Positions 1 through 8,794 of a stretch of 31,580 nucleotides of DNA are shown here, piece after piece. A model generated the notes under the pieces. It searched no databases, had not been told where the DNA came from, and saw nothing but the letters and a program-made list of their open reading frames with translations. The number at the start of each line of letters is the position of its first letter. Position 1 is the first letter of the stretch. Position numbers and translations under genes: made by a program. The stretch comes from Fonticula-like sp. SCN 57-25 (lineage: Eukaryota > Nucleariida > Rotosphaerida), in assembly GCA_001724245.1 (NCBI GenBank), contig MEDX01000045.1, positions 1 to 31,580 of the forward strand, written 5' to 3'.

Positions 1-412
1 GCTACTCCGTCCCAAGCTGGGTCAAACGGTGAGCCTCGGGCAATAGCCAAAGCAGGCAGAGTCAGAGAGATGCGTACTCGACAGGTCCTCTTGCCGGGGG
101 ATGGCGATCACGCCCTGCACCAAGAATTCGTCCATCTTTAACCTGCCACCAGCAACTGTTAAAACACATATACTCAATAAAGCATGTCGCGCACAATTCG
201 CCGAGAACGGCAGCCTCTGCTGGCGCGAGGGTGTCCTGTCGAAGGAGCAGCAGCCGCTTCAGGTCCGCAAAAGGCTCTTCTTCGCGGACGAGAGGGGGGG
301 CCGCCGCGTTTCGAGCGGGCGTCCGTGGAGCAGAGGGGCTTTCATGGGCCCTGCTAGAAGAGCCCCTCGGTGGCGTAGCAGGCGCCTCCGCCTTGCTCTT
401 AAAGAGCCACAT
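1..412 (-). CDS. Unidentified protein, N-terminal part; runs off the left edge
   Basis: I do not recognise the family. The start is the ATG whose complement lies at 410-412, giving MWLFKSK followed by a basic, Pro/Ser/Ala-rich stretch of about 45 residues that is probably disordered. A more ordered acidic/leucine-rich segment follows (ADLKRLLLLRQDTLAPAEA). Two introns fit the local consensus: 143-194 (donor GTGCGC, branch TTTAAC) and about 35-77 (donor GTACGC, CTGAC branch). Joining the exons gives KMDEFLVQGVIAIPRQEDL and then about a dozen residues to the edge. The first junction is well supported because it keeps the frame and matches the splice signals. The second acceptor is less certain. 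The gene is divergent from RRP42, sharing a 121-nt gap. Confidence 0.55.
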
Positions 413-533
413 TGCACGATGCCTGCTCCAGCTCGGTGCTGACGCCAACAGAAGACTGTTTGCAGATTGCAGCCGTTTAGTCAGTTTGCAGTTTGCATCA
501 AGCCTCGCGGTGCGCTGCGGCTGACAGACAGCG
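413..533. promoter_or_regulatory. Divergent promoter region, unknown gene / RRP42
   Basis: This 121-nt gap lies between two opposite start codons and must hold both promoters. It contains repeated TTTGCAG-like units. A tandem CAGTTTGCAGTTTGC at 482-496, 38 nt before the RRP42 ATG, recurs exactly and in the same orientation upstream of ERO1. I see no clear TATA box. Confidence 0.5.
482..496 (+). promoter_or_regulatory. Tandem CAGTTTGC element, copy upstream of RRP42
   Basis: CAGTTTGCAGTTTGC lies 38 nt before the RRP42 start codon and is the exact partner of the element upstream of ERO1. Looser copies (GTTTGCAG, ATTGCAG) lie just before it in the same gap. Confidence 0.45.
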
Positions 534-1612
534 ATGGAGCGGCGCCTGCTATCGCCGGGCGAGCGGCAATTTGTTCGCGACGGCATTGAAGCGGACATTC
601 GTGCGGACGGACGGTCATGCCTCGACGCGCGTGAATTCACCGTCTCGACGGGGCTGGTGGCCCAGGCGAGCGGATCTGCCCGCGTGATGCTCGATACGAC
701 CGATGTCCTGGTAGGCATCAAGGCCGAGTTTGGAGAGACTGAGCCCGGTGCGCCGGACCGCGGGCGCGTTTTGTGCTCTGTTGAATGGTACGTCCTAGGG
801 AATTGAAATATATGTTTACTTATTGCGTGTTGCAGTGCCGCGAGTGCCTCGCAGGACTTTGAAGGCCGCGGTGGCGAGGCTGTAAATCTTGAGCTAACAC
901 AGACGCTCGAGGGCGTCCTTGCCCACGAGACATGCCTGGACCTCAAGTCGCTTTGTCTCATCCCCGGTCGGCAGTGCTGGATTCTCTACGTCGATGTTAT
1001 CGTTCTTGATTTCGGCGGCAACGTAGTAGACGCGATGGTCATGGCTGCGCGCGCGGCTCTGGCCGATCTCAAGTACGGCATCGACGAATGCGGTGTATAA
1101 TGTGGGCTAACTCTTGGCGAACAGGATTCCTAATGTGGTGGTGGAGGGCGCAGATTCAGACCAGCCCAGCATTGAGGTGCCTGACGATCCGCAGGACGTT
1201 CGTTCATTGGACATTTCGCGCGTCCCCCTCTCGGTATCCCTCTACAAGGTACCGGGGCATCTCGTGGTATGCACTTGTGGCTAATGCTACGGTTAGGTTG
1301 GCGAGCGCGTTATTGTAGACCCCACGCTGGTTGAGGAGGCGTGCGCGGACGCTGCCGTGGTCGTGGCGGTCAACAAGGCCGGAAATATCTGCATGGTGCG
1401 GAAGCGCGGGCGAGGCGGACTCGACCCCCGCGTTGTAATGGATATGATCAAGGTGCGTTGTCGGCAACGTATTTATTGTTCTAACGTGGCTGTAGACGGG
1501 GCGGAGAATCGGCCAGGCGCTGCTGGAAAAGCTCGAGGCGGACCTCAAGGCAGAGTCGTCATCAACGGTGCCGCGCGTTGCTTTCTTTGCGCACCGGTTC
1601 ATCTCAAAATAG
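534..1612 (+). CDS. RRP42: Exosome complex subunit RRP42 (EXOSC7-like)
   Basis: RRP42 is an RNase PH-fold subunit of the hexameric ring of the RNA exosome, which degrades and trims RNA in nucleus and cytoplasm. In eukaryotes it is structural, not catalytic. Joining five exons gives 301 residues, close to the usual 280-300. Visible landmarks are the N-terminal IRADGRSCLDAREFTVSTG, the TTDVLVGIKAEFGETEPG strand, a central CLIPGRQCWILYVDVIVLD and a C-terminal region ending HRFISK. Introns are at 788-835, 1073-1124, 1267-1296 and 1453-1495. The third is only 30 nt long and keeps a TAA branch region; retaining it would put a stop in frame. The frame is unbroken and the joined length divides by three. 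The start ATG is the first one and matches the family's N-terminus. Confident at family level; RRP42 fits better than RRP45 or RRP43 from the sequence order. Confidence 0.9.
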
Positions 1613-1786
1613 TCTTTTCCTTTTGTCGTAAATAGAAAACCACTTGTTTTATAGGCATTTTCGTCACCATTATCGGGGCATTTGCTCAATACTAACAGAG
1701 AGATCGCTAATCTCCATTGGGATATCAAAAAAGTACAAAAAATGCGATATGATATAGGTATGGGTACATCCAAGCGGAACGCAACA

Positions 1787-3430
1787 TCATTCATGCTTGG
1801 CCTTTTGCGATTGCAAGCAGCACCGCTTGAGCAGCACGGCCGCAGAAACCAGCACAGCGACGCAGACCCACCCCGTGGCGTAGTCACAGCCCGCCGCACG
1901 GAACGTGTCAATTGTCCATGCCAAGGGGTCGCCGAGCCGTGGGTCGGGCGGCGGTGACGGTATCTGCGCAGACGCGAGTTCGGCGCGGCGCAGGTACGTG
2001 CTGTAGAAGCGCAGACTCTCCGACAGAAGGCGGAAGGTGTGGATCAGGGCGACAAGCTCATTGCGCGACAGTTGGTAGTCGACCGTGCTGAGGTACGGGT
2101 TAGCAACGCGATTCAACCAATGAATGGTGGGACGCACCCAAACTGGCTATACGCGTCAAACGAAAAGAGAATTTTGAATGCGGTTCCGTAGCCTGCATGT
2201 CATACGTCAGTATCCAAAGAGAGGGAAAAAAGGGCAGTACCCGTGATCTGGACCTTGCTCCAGAGGCGGCACTTTTCGCACCCAACGCAGTCGGTAATGC
2301 GCGAAATATTGCGGAAGCGCTCCTTGAACTGGTTCTTGAGAAAGTCGGCGTTCGTGTCTTGGAACAGCAGATGCTCGTCAAAGGTGGGCGGGCACCCGTT
2401 CGTCGTCGACACCAGCGACCGCAGGAGAGCCTACAGCAATGGTCAGTATCAATAAGGGGCTAATATAGCGACAGAGGCAAACCTGAACATGGCGGTCCTC
2501 CTCTTCGCCGCCCGCGGCGATCTGGTAGTTGGCAATGTAGTGGTTGAGCTTGGTCACGGCGCGCAGAACGACGACATACGAAAAGTAGAGGTTCTTAACG
2601 CGCTCGGGGAAGGCCTCGAGCCGCTCGCGAAAGACCGAGTCATTAAAGTACTAGCGGCAAAGCAAGGTAAGTAGCTGAAAGAAGCAAAGTTAATGTAGCG
2701 TCGTACAAAGATGTTCTTTTCGCTGTCGTGGTAGCGAGCGCCCAGGTGCGCGGTGATCGACGAGTGCATCCCCGAGATCACGCGGTGGAAACTTCTCGCC
2801 TCAATGCACTGCGCGTCAATGGGGTTGCTCTCGTCCACAACAAAGCAGTTTTCTTCGTAAATTGCGTTCCAGATGCGCTGCGACGGCAGGCCCGAGAACC
2901 CAGTGTACGTCTCGGGGTTACGCTGGAGGTTGATGTACGCACAATCGGGGTCCGTCTCTTCCAGCATGCAAAAGTCCTTCTCGGTAGTAATGCACGACGT
3001 CACCACAGGGAAGCCTTGGTGTGAAAAGTCAACGCGCGTAATGCGCTGCTCGCTGTCTTCAAAGGGGACGTCCTCATCATCCTGCCGGTCCACCGTCGTC
3101 AACTACAGATCGCAGCAAGCATCGTGTGCGTACCTCGTCAATTGCGCAGTTGCGGTTGACGCATTGCGCGTTCTCGTGCCAAAAGGGACACTCTCGCCGG
3201 ATATTTGCGCGAAAGTAGCGGAAGAAGGTGGTGTCGGCAAGCTCGTCGAGCAGTGGCCCTACCTTCTCGTTGATGGCGTCCACATCGGTCAGCTCGCAGC
3301 AGCAATCTTCCAGGGGGGTTGCTCCAGGGACGATATCGTCGGAGCAGCCACAGCGTGCCCCGAATGTGGCAACAGCAGCAATAGGTGCCAAGAGTAGCAG
3401 TGCTACTACAAGGAAGCGGCGAAGCCCCAT
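1787..3430 (-). CDS. ERO1: ER oxidoreductin ERO1 (thiol oxidase), with C-terminal membrane segment
   Basis: ERO1 is the FAD enzyme that oxidises protein disulfide isomerase in the ER lumen and passes electrons to oxygen. Six exons join to 468 residues (introns 2088-2137, 2193-2240, 2431-2482, 2651-2706, 3103-3133). Residues 1-22 form a signal peptide ([19 protein letters not shown]). The outer shuttle pair is a CxxxxC at about Cys90-Cys95 (CVNRNC). The inner active site is CVGC at about Cys335-Cys338 inside [10 protein letters not shown]. The flavin-site landmarks [20 protein letters not shown] and the helical [14 protein letters not shown] are all present. The last 25 or so residues include a hydrophobic span, [16 protein letters not shown], followed by basic and cysteine residues, which looks like a tail anchor or palmitoylated end. 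The start was chosen because it opens directly on the signal peptide. The donor of intron 2431-2482 (GTTTGC) departs from the local rule. The smallest intron is 31 nt. Confidence 0.93.
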
Positions 3431-3460
3431 CGTCCACCGCGCCAAGCCCGACACTTCGGC

Positions 3461-3468
3461 TGACGTGT
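3461..3468 (+). promoter_or_regulatory. Candidate unfolded-protein-response element upstream of ERO1
   Basis: TGACGTGT lies 31-38 nt before the ERO1 start codon. The core matches the ACGTG-type site bound by XBP1/Hac1/ATF6-family bZIP proteins, and ERO1 is a classic target of that pathway in fungi and animals. A single 8-mer can occur by chance, so this is only a candidate. Confidence 0.35.
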
Positions 3469-3481
3469 TGTGCGTAAAGTC

Positions 3482-3496
3482 GCAAACTGCAAACTG
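3482..3496 (-). promoter_or_regulatory. Tandem CAGTTTGC element, copy upstream of ERO1
   Basis: Read towards ERO1 the sequence is CAGTTTGCAGTTTGC, two overlapping copies of CAGTTTGC, 52 nt before the ATG. It is identical over 15 bases to 482-496 upstream of RRP42 and has the same orientation with respect to its gene. The binding factor is unknown. Confidence 0.45.
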
Positions 3497-3607
3497 ATCG
3501 AAGTTGTTTATGTTTCGACAAGTGGAAGCAATTGGGCACGAATGGGCATGCCTGTTGTGGATCTCCAAGAAAAGGCAATTGTTCAATGCAAGTCCATACA
3601 TTAGGTA

Positions 3608-3696
3608 TGGGGACACTACATTCTTGTACGATAAAATTAACATTCGAGCCAATATGGACAGGCGTATGCGGAACCAGCAAAAGCATAGTGTCCCCA
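3608..3696. repeat. 11-bp perfect inverted repeat spanning 89 nt
   Basis: TGGGGACACTA at 3608-3618 pairs perfectly with its complement at 3686-3696, leaving a 67-nt AT-rich loop. The arms lie in the middle of the gene-free stretch between ERO1 and TRS33. No flanking duplication is visible, so transposon origin is not shown. A transcript would fold into a long-loop hairpin. Confidence 0.5.
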
Positions 3697-3762
3697 AGCC
3701 GCCTGCCTGCCTCGGACCCCAAGAAAAGAGATAGTATGGTAAAAGTACATGCGCAATAACGC

Positions 3763-4524
3763 TTATTTAACAACAACCTTGAACGAGCCTAAAAATACCA
3801 AGCGGTTATGTCAGCAAGGCAAGTCCCACATCGCGAGCGGCAGGACGTACACATTGGCGGCGTCGCCTGCTCCATAGAAACAGTGCAAGCCACACCAAGG
3901 CTCGCCAGACCTCCCCGGATCAGCCCGCAGGCAAACGCACAGTACTGCAGGGTGTCAGCAACAAAGTGTTTGATCAGCAAGGGGGATCGTCGATGCGTAC
4001 AGACCGCGCCGTTTGCGGGTTCTGCGCGGCAGACCCGAGCCTCAAAAACCACTGAAAGTTGTTATCCTGGAGGACAAAAGTGCCCTAATATATGGTTGTT
4101 AGACATGAAACTCTTTTCTTTCCCCTTCGCGGCGAGTGGCAGGCGCACCTTGTGGTTCGTGCGAAGGTGATCGATCGACCGGCGAAAGACCGTCGTCCAG
4201 AACGAGCTGCAGATGAACCGGATTTGGTCCATCGTGTCCGAGAACCGAAGATGATCCTTGGAAATTCTATTAAAACATATCACACATTAATAAGCACATC
4301 GAACGCCTCGCCAATCACACGTACCGTTCTACCAAACGGAGGCCGACGGCATGGCCAAGCTCTTCGATGACCTTCAAGGCTGACTCGCGGTCTTCCGGTG
4401 TCGTGGCTCCGCTCAGCGCCCATGACACAATTTCAAAGTGCAATAGCTCCATGCAGGTCTCATTGACTTCGCGAGCGCTCTCCAGCGCAATCGACGACAT
4501 GGTAGTCGTCAAGGCCGCCGCCAT
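3763..4524 (-). CDS. TRS33: TRAPP complex subunit Trs33 / TRAPPC6
   Basis: Trs33/TRAPPC6 is a small core subunit of the TRAPP complexes, the exchange factors for Rab1/Ypt1 and Rab11-type GTPases at the ER-Golgi and Golgi. Five exons join to 173 residues, close to the family's usual 160-200 (introns 3789-3850, 3945-4000, 4085-4148, 4267-4324). Diagnostic segments are HFEIVSWAL and GHAVGLRLVER near the N-terminus, then IRFICSSFWTTVFRRSIDHL with RTNHKGTFVLQDNNF, and the late FACGLIRGGLASLGV ending in SFKVVVK. These follow the order of the Bet3-like fold in TRAPPC6. Two in-frame ATGs are plausible, at 4524 and 4500 (165 residues); I took the first that stays clear of the ZIP promoter boxes. A third at 4563 would overlap promoter sequence. 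Confidence 0.92.
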
Positions 4525-4622
4525 TGTCGTTCCTGGCGGGTAAGGAGATGGTGCAAATAACAACAGCTATCCACGTGGACATTATAATCGCACAGTCACG
4601 TGATCTCAAGAGCGCGCCCATC
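4525..4622. promoter_or_regulatory. Divergent TRS33/ZIP9 promoter with two CACGTG boxes
   Basis: The two start codons are 98 nt apart. The gap holds CACGTG at 4572-4577 and the palindrome TCACGTGA at 4596-4603. These are typical bHLH (Cbf1/USF/TFE-like) sites. The same TCACGTGAT string occurs in the divergent promoter at 25642-25649. Confidence 0.5.
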
Positions 4623-5727
4623 ATGTCGGACGTCCATGGCGTTGACGACGGGGAGGAGGGATCTGGCGGTATTTGGTGGCTGCTCCTCCTCTGTATCATG
4701 ATGCTGTGCGGCTCTTTTGCTGCAGGAATGGTGCCATTAGTCATGCAGGTGCGATTTCGCTCTTTGGTCGGTATCGCTGTTTGTTGACATTGCGGGATCG
4801 CCCCTCGTTTGTTTGGCCGTTCTGCGTTGCCGTAGCTGAGCCAAGATCGCCTTCGCCTCCTGTCGACTTATGGTGCTGGATTATTAGTGGGCACCGCCCT
4901 TATCATTATTCTTCCTGAAGGCGTCGAAGTGCGTCTCTCACCTTCCTTTGTTGCGATCCTGATGCCCTTATCGTAGGCCCTATACCACGGCGAGCCCGGC
5001 GAGGAGGCCTCTGGCCATGGCTACCTTGGCCTTTCCCTCATCCTCGGCTTTCTCGCAATGCTATTGGTTGAGCAGCTTTCTCCGAGCGGCGAGTCGCACG
5101 CACCATCTTCGCGCGTGGCGCCGCTGACCCCTCCCGTCCACGCACAGAACACCGAGCGCGAGTTCCAGTTCACGCCGACCTTCCTCGGCATCCTGGTGCA
5201 CGCGGCTGCTGACGGCCTTGCCTTTGGCGGCGCGGCGGCGGGTAACAATCACCGCCTCGAGATGGTGATCTTTCTCGCCATCATGATCCACAAGGCGCCG
5301 GCTGCCTTTGGCATGACGTCATACATGCTCAGCCAGTCGTTCTCGCGGCGGGCCGTGCAGAAGCAGCTGCTCATCTTTTCGTGCGTTGCGCCGACGTTCA
5401 CCATCCTGACGTACCTGCTGGTGACAAACATCCATGTGACGGGCCCGCAGCACGTATGGACGGGCGCGGTGCTGCTCTTCTCGGCGGGGTCCTTTTTGTA
5501 CGTCGCGACCGTGCACGTACTGCCAGAGGTCAGGCAGCCGCCTTCGGCGTCGGACATGTCCAATGGAAGCGCGCACTCGCACGCACACGGGCACAGGTTG
5601 CCTTGGGTACGCGCTGGCCTTGTTTTGTGCTGCGGTCCGCTAACAGTGAGGCTTGTAGGTGCAGCTGCTGGTTCTCGTCTTTGGCATGCTGTCGCCATTG
5701 TTAATGCAGGTGAACCATTCGCACTGA
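4623..5727 (+). CDS. ZIP-family zinc transporter, ZIP9 (SLC39A9) type
   Basis: ZIP transporters move Zn2+ into the cytosol; ZIP9 does so mainly from the Golgi/trans-Golgi network. Four exons join to 305 residues, nearly the length of human ZIP9 (introns 4749-4835, 4929-4976, 5607-5658). The N-terminal membrane helix GIWWLLLLCIMMLCGSFAAG is followed by the ZIP9-like GAGLLVGTALIIILPEGVEALY. The metal-site helices are present: HAAADGLAFGGAAAG (His and Asp of TM4) and MIHKAPAAFGM (His of TM5). The cytosolic loop after the sixth helix is His-rich (SAHSHAHGHR). A last membrane helix, VQLLVLVFGMLSPLLM, is encoded by the final exon and ends NHSH. An upstream in-frame ATG at 4524 would lie on top of the TRS33 start, so I chose 4623. 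TRS33 also works at the Golgi, but the pairing may be coincidence. Confidence 0.92.
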
Positions 5728-5901
5728 CGAGGCGGGCGCGAATGCAAGAATTATTGTTATTTTAGAGGGTGCGGGCGCGGCGTTAAAGACGCATTGTACA
5801 TAATTAATTGGAGTTTTGATTCGATAAACATAAACATTCAGTGACATGTTCACAACAAAAGCGTAGTGATCCAGTATAAAGCGGGTATTATTATGGTATC
5901 C
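5728..5901. other. Convergent intergenic gap, ZIP9/recyclin
   Basis: These 174 nt separate two converging stop codons. The sequence turns AT-rich after 5790. It presumably holds both 3' ends; I see no gene or strong repeat. Confidence 0.5.
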
Positions 5902-8687
5902 TTAAAATATCGTACAGTTTTGTGACCCATCAACGGTCCACGCAATCTTGCGGTAGTCTGTCCTATTGCGGATAAACTGGCGCAGGTCCTCTGGCGTAAA
6001 CTGGTCCACGCCCTCAATGTCCTCTGCTGCCCGCAGCACCGACACGAGCTCATCTCCCGACAAGATAAACATCTTGCCAATAATCTGCAGCGCCGATGTC
6101 TGCAGCCGGCCCTCCTTGGTCGGGGTGAGGCGCGACAACAGCATAGAGTAGAACGAAAGGTCGCTGGACGAGCGTCAGCAACGAATAATAAAATGATATA
6201 AAGGAGCGTACCAGGTAAGCTGGCGAGCGCCGTCGGCACTCACCGTGAACCGCTTCAAGTGATCAATAATGCCCCTGAAAGAAGAGATCATGAGAATGAC
6301 TCAAAAGAGTGTTTGGTTGGTGCGCACAGGAAAAAGCGCTGGCCAATCTCGTTGAGGAGTGCCTCGCGGATGCTGTCGTCGACGACCGACACAACCTCGT
6401 TGGCGTGAATGTTGACAATATCGCAGGCAAAGGTGCACGCCTTGGTCGGCTGGATCTGGTCGGCGGGCGGCGGCTCGCGAATAAAGTCGTCCTTGTGCTG
6501 CTCGCTGTCGAGCACGCGCTTGGCACGCCACAGGAGCACTGAAATGGAACTGTTAGCATTGGCGCGTGGGGAAAGCAAAAAAAGCGCACAATTGATACTC
6601 TCGTCGATGCCGCCGGCGACCAGCTCGTCCAGCACGCGCTCAAAGCGCTTCTTGCTCGCCACTGACTTTTGGTCCTTTCCGGCAAGGAGCGGCTCGACGT
6701 GCGACTCGAAAAGCGCCTGGACAATCTGCTGCAGCAGGTCGGCCATGTGGACAAGGTCAAAGAAGCCCGTCGAAAGGTCGCGCGCGTGCTTGACGAGGTC
6801 GGTCGAGGTTGACTCTTGCTCAGTGATCCACGACATGGCGGACGAAGCGCTGAATGGGCATGAGCAGGTGCGTAAAGGAACAGAGGGATACGCACAGTTC
6901 CATGGCGGGCCGCAATAGACACCCGCCCATCAGGTCCAAGAAGAGCTGGAAAATGGTCTCGTATGTGTGGACGCTGAGCAGCAAAAAGCGTCAATATTGC
7001 GTCAACAAGAAACAGACATGACAGTCGCGTACAATTGTGTCTCAGAAACGAGGCGAACGGCGCGCGACCGCGTCAATGATTCACATACGGCATACTTGAG
7101 CTCCAGGGCGAGCTCGGTAGACACGAGCTCGGGAAGCGCGCGCTTGTCCAGCACGACATTCTCGAGCGGGGAAGACGCTGACGCCGTCAGCGGCGTGACA
7201 GGCGTGGTGTTCACAATCATCGCCGACAGGTCATAGTTTTCTTTGATTGCGTGTCAGGGTCAGCGCGCGTGCTTCAGAGATGGCCGCCGGCGCGTACCGC
7301 TAATCTCGTGGCTGCGCACGCAGCGGTCGAATGCGTCGAGCATGCTATTGCGAACGCTCTCGCTATTAACCTGTGCGCGTGTCAGCACTGAAAAAAAGCA
7401 TTGCCATCAATTGCGTACCGTGCGTGAGATGCTCATGATTCTCCCCCTAAATGTGCCAAAGATCCACTCCTCTTCCATGAGCAAGTAGCTGCCGAGGCGA
7501 CCCATAAAGGTCGTCTCCAGCAGCTCCTGCTTGCGCCCTTCGGGGTCCTTTGGGTACATGGACACCCAGTCCATGGTCTCAAGCATCCGTTTCGTTGCGT
7601 CGTACACGAGCGAGAGCGTGCGAAGGTACGTCGAGCAGTCCTTGCCCGCCGTCTGAAGGGCAAAGCCGATATGCTCGGACATCTGGTGGCGGCAGCAAAG
7701 GTAAGCAAAAGGAAATTGTACGACAATCTTAAAAGAAGACACATACCGTCTGCTCAAACACGCGCTCAACAAAGAGCAGCTTGATGCGCCCAGAGTCCTG
7801 GCCAAAGACGCTTTCTATAAGGCTGTTTTGATCGGCCAGCATGACGCCCAACTTGCTCACAAAGTCGCCCATGAACGACTCCACTTCCTCTGGTCTGTGC
7901 TACAGTGGTCAACATAATGAAAAGGTAAAAAAGAGCACGTACGTTCCGCAGCGCGAGGAGCCGCTGGGGAGGACCGAGTCTACGTCCATGAAAAGGGGGT
8001 GCTTGGCCAAGAACGGCTGGACGGCCGACCTCTCAAAGCCGAGCGCCCGCATGACCTCATAATTCAACTGCGCATCGTGAGCATATCACATTGCGTCTGT
8101 CAACGCGTTCATACCGTCATCTCTGCCACGTTGGAAGAGTCGTACGCCACCTCGAAGCGGAGGAGGGCCTGCGTCTCGACCTCGAGCACATACTCTTCCA
8201 AGCGAGACAACTGTAGAGCAACCATTGTAAGCCAATATATCAGCATTGATTGGTCGCGCAACGCACCTGCTCCTCTGACGAGCGTTGTACTGCAAACAGA
8301 TGACTGAGAGTCGTGAACGCTGGCGCGATCGACAGGGCAGTCTGTGCATCGTCGATGAGGAACACTTCCGCCGCATTGGGTGCCATCAGCTGAGCAACGA
8401 GCGCTCGACATGAGACAACGTGCTCAATGACCTTGGCGCGGTAGTCGACGGAAGAAGACGGCTCCTCCTTGTTGATTTCCTATTCATCGCCGCGTCAGTC
8501 ACACAGTAGAGCTGATGCCGTCACTGCGCACCAGATGCAGCTCGTTGGCTTTGCTGCGCCATAATTCTTGGTCCAACGCAGCCTCGCGTAACTGCCTACA
8601 CGTCGCGCCGACAGCGGCAATGTCCTCGAGCTTCAAGAACCCGAGTATACGTCGCAGGGGCTCGGCGCCCAGCTCGCCCAGGTGCAT
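5902..8687 (-). CDS. RCY1: Recyclin-1/Pof6-like F-box protein with Sec10-like body and CAAX end
   Basis: Recyclin (yeast Rcy1, fission yeast Pof6) is an F-box protein that promotes recycling of endocytosed membrane proteins and binds Skp1. Thirteen exons join to 697 residues. Residues 1-50 form an F-box (LRRILGFLKLEDIAAVGATC). The remainder is a helical exocyst Sec10-like body, with segments such as FAVQRSSEEQLSRLEEYVLE and SESVRNSMLDAFDRCV. The last four residues are CTIF, a CAAX box whose terminal Phe suits geranylgeranylation. That combination is the hallmark of recyclin. It is shorter than the yeast proteins (about 840-870). Introns: 6164-6211, 6275-6327, 6539-6589, 6850-6895, 6974-7095 (122 nt, longest here), 7241-7297, 7371-7418, 7683-7746, 7895-7942, 8068-8114, 8211-8266, 8480-8531. 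Three of them use GTATG donors. Some junctions were chosen by frame. Confidence 0.85.
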
Positions 8688-8794
8688 CGTGCGATATCAA
8701 CACGACGAGCGATCGCCGAACAAGTTTCGATCTTGTGCACAGGATTGTCCACATTCTGGTTTTAAACCAACCTATTGTGGGGGTGGCGGGCAAC
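8688..8794. promoter_or_regulatory. Divergent recyclin/CIA30 promoter region
   Basis: About 107 nt separate the recyclin start from the CIA30 start used here, or 47 nt if CIA30 begins at its upstream ATG (8735). I see no CACGTG box. There is a small palindrome TGGTTTTAAACCA at 8757-8769. Confidence 0.4.

Larger units (their letters stand above)
3431..3762. other. 332-nt AT-richer gap upstream of ERO1 and downstream of TRS33
   Basis: No protein gene is supported here. The short open frames in this stretch have no recognisable content. The region next to ERO1 holds two candidate promoter elements, TGACGTGT at 3461-3468 and GCAAACTGCAAACTG at 3482-3496. Further out there is a perfect 11-bp inverted repeat (TGGGGACACTA at 3608-3618, complement at 3686-3696). 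It could encode a small structured RNA or be a remnant of an element with short terminal inverted repeats; I see no target-site duplication. Confidence 0.5.

Noticed and set aside
62-961. Single 299-codon minus-strand frame across both the unknown gene and RRP42
   Set aside because: Its upstream two thirds is antisense to RRP42 exons; only the part starting MWLFKSK at 412 is likely coding.
3608-3696. Terminal inverted repeats of an insertion element
   Set aside because: No target-site duplication and only one copy seen, so kept as an inverted repeat rather than a mobile element.
3504-3759. Two overlapping 75-codon frames in the gap upstream of ERO1
   Set aside because: Short, overlapping in different frames, without recognisable motifs or splice support.
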